A DNA stretch of 23,994 bases from Utricularia gibba (Eukaryota; Streptophyta; Magnoliopsida; Lamiales; Lentibulariaceae). The notes under the pieces are model-generated. The model ran no database searches. It worked only from the letters and a program-made list of their open reading frames with translations, and was not told where the DNA came from. The stretch is from assembly GCA_002189035.1 (NCBI GenBank), contig NEEC01000241.1, forward strand, positions 1 through 23,994, given 5' to 3'. Positions 21,601-23,994 of this stretch are shown in pieces (within the stretch, counting starts at the first letter, position 1; every line of letters starts with the position of its first letter). Position numbers and translations under genes: made by a program.

Positions 21601-23994
21601 ACCGTTGCCCCACGAGAGCGCCTCCTCAGATATAAAGCATGCGGTTGAGAAAACCATTTTGGGTGCTCATGACATCCTAACTTCAATAAGTGCAGCACGA
21701 TTTTCGTCGAGTAGGACCCGATGTGGCAAAGGAACCTTGGGTCAGAACGAAGTTCACAACGACATCACCCGCCCAAAAACGACAAGCTTTTCCTTGAGAA
21801 ACCATGTAGGCAGCCAATTAAAACCCAACGTTAAGAAATGCATCAAGTTTTTTGCCGAGCACAAATGACTATGGGCCCGAGCTCGACTCGACCTCCTTCT
21901 CGATACCGTTGCCCCACGAGAGCGCCTCCTCAGATATAAAGCATGCGGTTGAGAAAACCATTTTGGTGCTTATGACATCCTAACTTCAATAAGTGCATCA
22001 CGATTTTCGTCGAGTAGGACCCGATGTGGCAAAGGAGTCAGACCGAACCTTGGGTCAGAACGAAGTTCACAACGACATCACCCGCCCAAAAACGACAAGC
22101 TTTTCCTTGAGAAACCATGTAGGCAGCCAATTAAAAACCCAACGTTAAGAAATGCATCAAGTTTTTTGCCGAGCCACAAATGACTATGGGCCCGAGCTCG
22201 ACTCGACCTCCTTCTCGATACCGTTGCCCCACGAGAGCCTCCTCAGATATAAAGCATGCGGTTGAGAAAACCATTTTGGTGCTCATGACATCCTAACTTC
22301 AATAAGTGCAGCACGATTTTCGTCGAGTAGGACCCGATGTGGCAAAAGGAACCTTGGTCAGAACGAAGTTCACAACGACATCACCGCCCAAAAACGACAA
22401 GCTTTTCCTTGAGAAACCATGTAGGCAGCCAATTAAAACCCAACGTTAAGAAATGCATCAAGTTTTTTGCCGAGCTACAAATGACTATGGGCCCGAGCTC
22501 GACTCGACCTCCTTCTCGATACCGTTGCCCACGAGAGAGCCTCCTCAGATATAAAGCATGCGGTTGAGAAAACCTTTGGGTGCTCATGACATCCTAACTT
22601 CAATAAGTGCATCACGATTTTCGTCGAGTAGGACCCGATGTGGCAAGGAGTCAGACCGAACCTTGGTCAGAACGAAGTTCACAACGACATCACCCGCCCA
22701 AAAACGACAAGCTTTTCTTGAGAAACCATGTAGGCAGCCAATTAAAACCCAACGTTAAGAAATGCATCAAGTTTTTTGCCGAGCCACAAATGACTATGGG
22801 CCCAGCTCGACTCGACCTCCTTCTCGATACCGTTGCCCCACGAGAGCGCCTCCTCAGATATAAAGCATGCGGTTGAGAAAACCATTTTGGGTGCTCATGA
22901 CATCCTAACTTCAATAAGTGCAGCACGATTTTCGTCGAGTAGGACCCGATGTGGCAAAGGAACCTTGGGTCAGAACGAAGTTCACAACGACATCACCCGC
23001 CCAAAAACGACAAGCTTTTCCTTGAGAAACCATGTAGGCAGCCAATTAAAACCCAACGTTAAGAAATGCATCAAGTTTTTTGCCGAGCTACAAATGACTA
23101 TGGGCCGAGCTCGACTCGACCTCCTTCTCGATACCGTTGCCCCACGAGAGCGCCTCCTCAGATATAAAGCATGCGGTTGAAACCATTTTGGTGCTTATGA
23201 CATCCTAACTTCAATAAGTGCATCACGATTTTCGTCGAGTAGGACCCGATGTGCAAAGGAGTCAGACCGAACCTTGGGTCAGAACGAAGTTCACAACGAC
23301 ATCACCGCCCAAAAACGACAAGCTTTTCCTTGAGAAACCATGTAGGCAGCCAATTAAAACCCAACGTTAAGAAATGCATCAAGTTTTTTGCCGAGCCACA
23401 AATGACTATGGGCCCGAGCTCGACTCGACCTCCTTCTCGATACCGTTGCCCCACGAGAGCGCCTCCTCAGATATAAAGCATGCGGTTGAGAAAACCATTT
23501 TGGTGCTCATGACATCCTAACTTCAATAAGTGCAGCACGATTTTCGTCGAGTAGGACCCGATGTGGCAAAGGAACCTTGGGTCAGAACGAATTCACAACG
23601 ACATCACCCGCCCAAAAACGACAAGCTTTTCCTTGAGAAACCATGTAGGCAGCCAATTAAAACCCAACGTTAAGAAATGCATCAAGTTTTTTGCCGAGCC
23701 ACAAATGACTATGGGCCGAGCTCGACTCGACCTCCTTCTCGATACCGTTGCCCCACGAGAGCGCCTCCTCAGATATAAAGCATGCGGTTGAGAAAACCAT
23801 TTTGGGTGCTATGACATCCTAACTTCAATAAGTGCAGCACGATTTTCGTCGAGTAGGACCCGATGTGGCAAAAGGAACCTTGGGTCAGAACGAAGTTCAC
23901 AACGACATCACCCGCCCAAAAACGACAAGCTTTTCCTTGAGAAACCATGTAGCAGCCAATTAAAACCCAACGTTAAGAAATGCATCAAGTTTTT
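18620..23994 (+). repeat. Array block 4: 17 monomers plus a 180-bp partial copy
   Basis: Monomers start at 18620, 18920, 19228, 19528, 19831, 20133, 20443, 20757, 21059, 21374, 21673, 21976, 22289, 22590, 22901, 23201, 23513 and 23815, the last one cut by the window edge after 180 bp. Five are long, two intermediate and the rest short. Local variant clusters occur: CAAAGAACC (one G fewer) at 18620-19900, and TTTTGGTGCT (one G fewer) near the ends of copies between 21961 and 23505. Four copies carry the GCAT variant. Confidence 0.93.

Larger units (their letters stand above)
1..23994. repeat. Satellite DNA tandem array, 305/315-bp monomer (whole window)
   Basis: The same sequence recurs head to tail across the full window with no interruption by other DNA. 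Taking the CATCCTAACTT motif as the arbitrary start, I count about 70 intact monomers, a run of damaged ones at 16009-18619 and a 180-bp partial copy at the right edge. Intact lengths run from 297 to 316 bp and cluster at 302-305 and 311-315. All copies have the same orientation. Base composition of the reference long monomer is 86 C, 68 G (48.9% GC). Large arrays of monomers near 150-180 or 300-360 bp are characteristic of eukaryotic heterochromatin, especially in plants; centromeric or subtelomeric placement is inference. I do not recognise the family. An rDNA intergenic subrepeat is a less likely alternative, since no rRNA sequence is present. Confidence 0.98.

Noticed and set aside
1-23994. 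Many open reading frames of 60-219 codons on both strands
   Set aside because: They all come from the same repeated sequence read in different frames, overlap each other on both strands, and change or stop at every 10-bp or one-base indel. The longest occur where long 315-bp copies (105 codons) lie together or where small indels happen to restore a frame. No conserved protein domain is visible.
1-23994. CRISPR array
   Set aside because: The repeated unit is the full 305-315 bp with no unique spacers between short repeats.
1-23994. 5S or 45S ribosomal DNA repeat
   Set aside because: The period is near that of some 5S units, but no 5S gene internal promoter or other rRNA sequence is present. 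An rDNA spacer subrepeat cannot be fully excluded, but 24 kb without rRNA makes it unlikely.
1-23994. Simple two-monomer higher-order repeat of alternating long and short copies
   Set aside because: Alternation holds only locally. Runs such as four short copies at 12006-13222 and three long copies at 5523-6462 break it.
1-23994. Bacterial, plasmid or phage accessory region
   Set aside because: There are no genes, ribosome-binding sites or mobile-element ends, and a 24-kb array of one noncoding 0.3-kb unit is not a known prokaryotic arrangement.

Overview
The whole 24-kb window is one uninterrupted head-to-tail tandem array of a satellite DNA. I find no protein-coding gene, RNA gene, transposon or unique flanking sequence. 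The array enters already running at base 1 and leaves in mid-monomer at base 23994. Numerous open reading frames exist on both strands, but they only reflect one repeated sequence and shift frame wherever a monomer changes length, so none is annotated as a gene.

The monomer comes mainly in two lengths: about 315 bp (long, L) and about 305 bp (short, S). They differ by a 10-bp segment, GTCAGACCGA. Each normal monomer carries one HindIII, one NsiI, one ApaI, one SacI and one SphI site. The long monomer is itself an old, diverged dimer: two related halves of 158 and 157 bp can be aligned, including a 58-bp gap-free stretch with 39 matches. The long form looks ancestral and the short form derived.

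Layout: 1-6462 holds 21 intact monomers with many one-base indels and a high share of a GCAT variant. 6463-16008 holds 31 very uniform monomers, several of them identical by eye. 16009-18619 is a scrambled zone with roughly twenty abnormal junctions, made entirely of monomer fragments. 18620-23994 holds 17 intact monomers plus a 180-bp partial one, with local clusters of private variants.

The organism is a eukaryote. A monomer close to two nucleosome lengths in a large homogeneous array is typical of centromeric, pericentromeric or subtelomeric heterochromatin, and a plant is my best guess, but nothing in the sequence proves the taxon or the chromosome location. I do not recognise the family. 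The variation is dominated by single-base indels in homopolymers, so part of it, and possibly the scrambled zone, may come from long-read assembly rather than biology.
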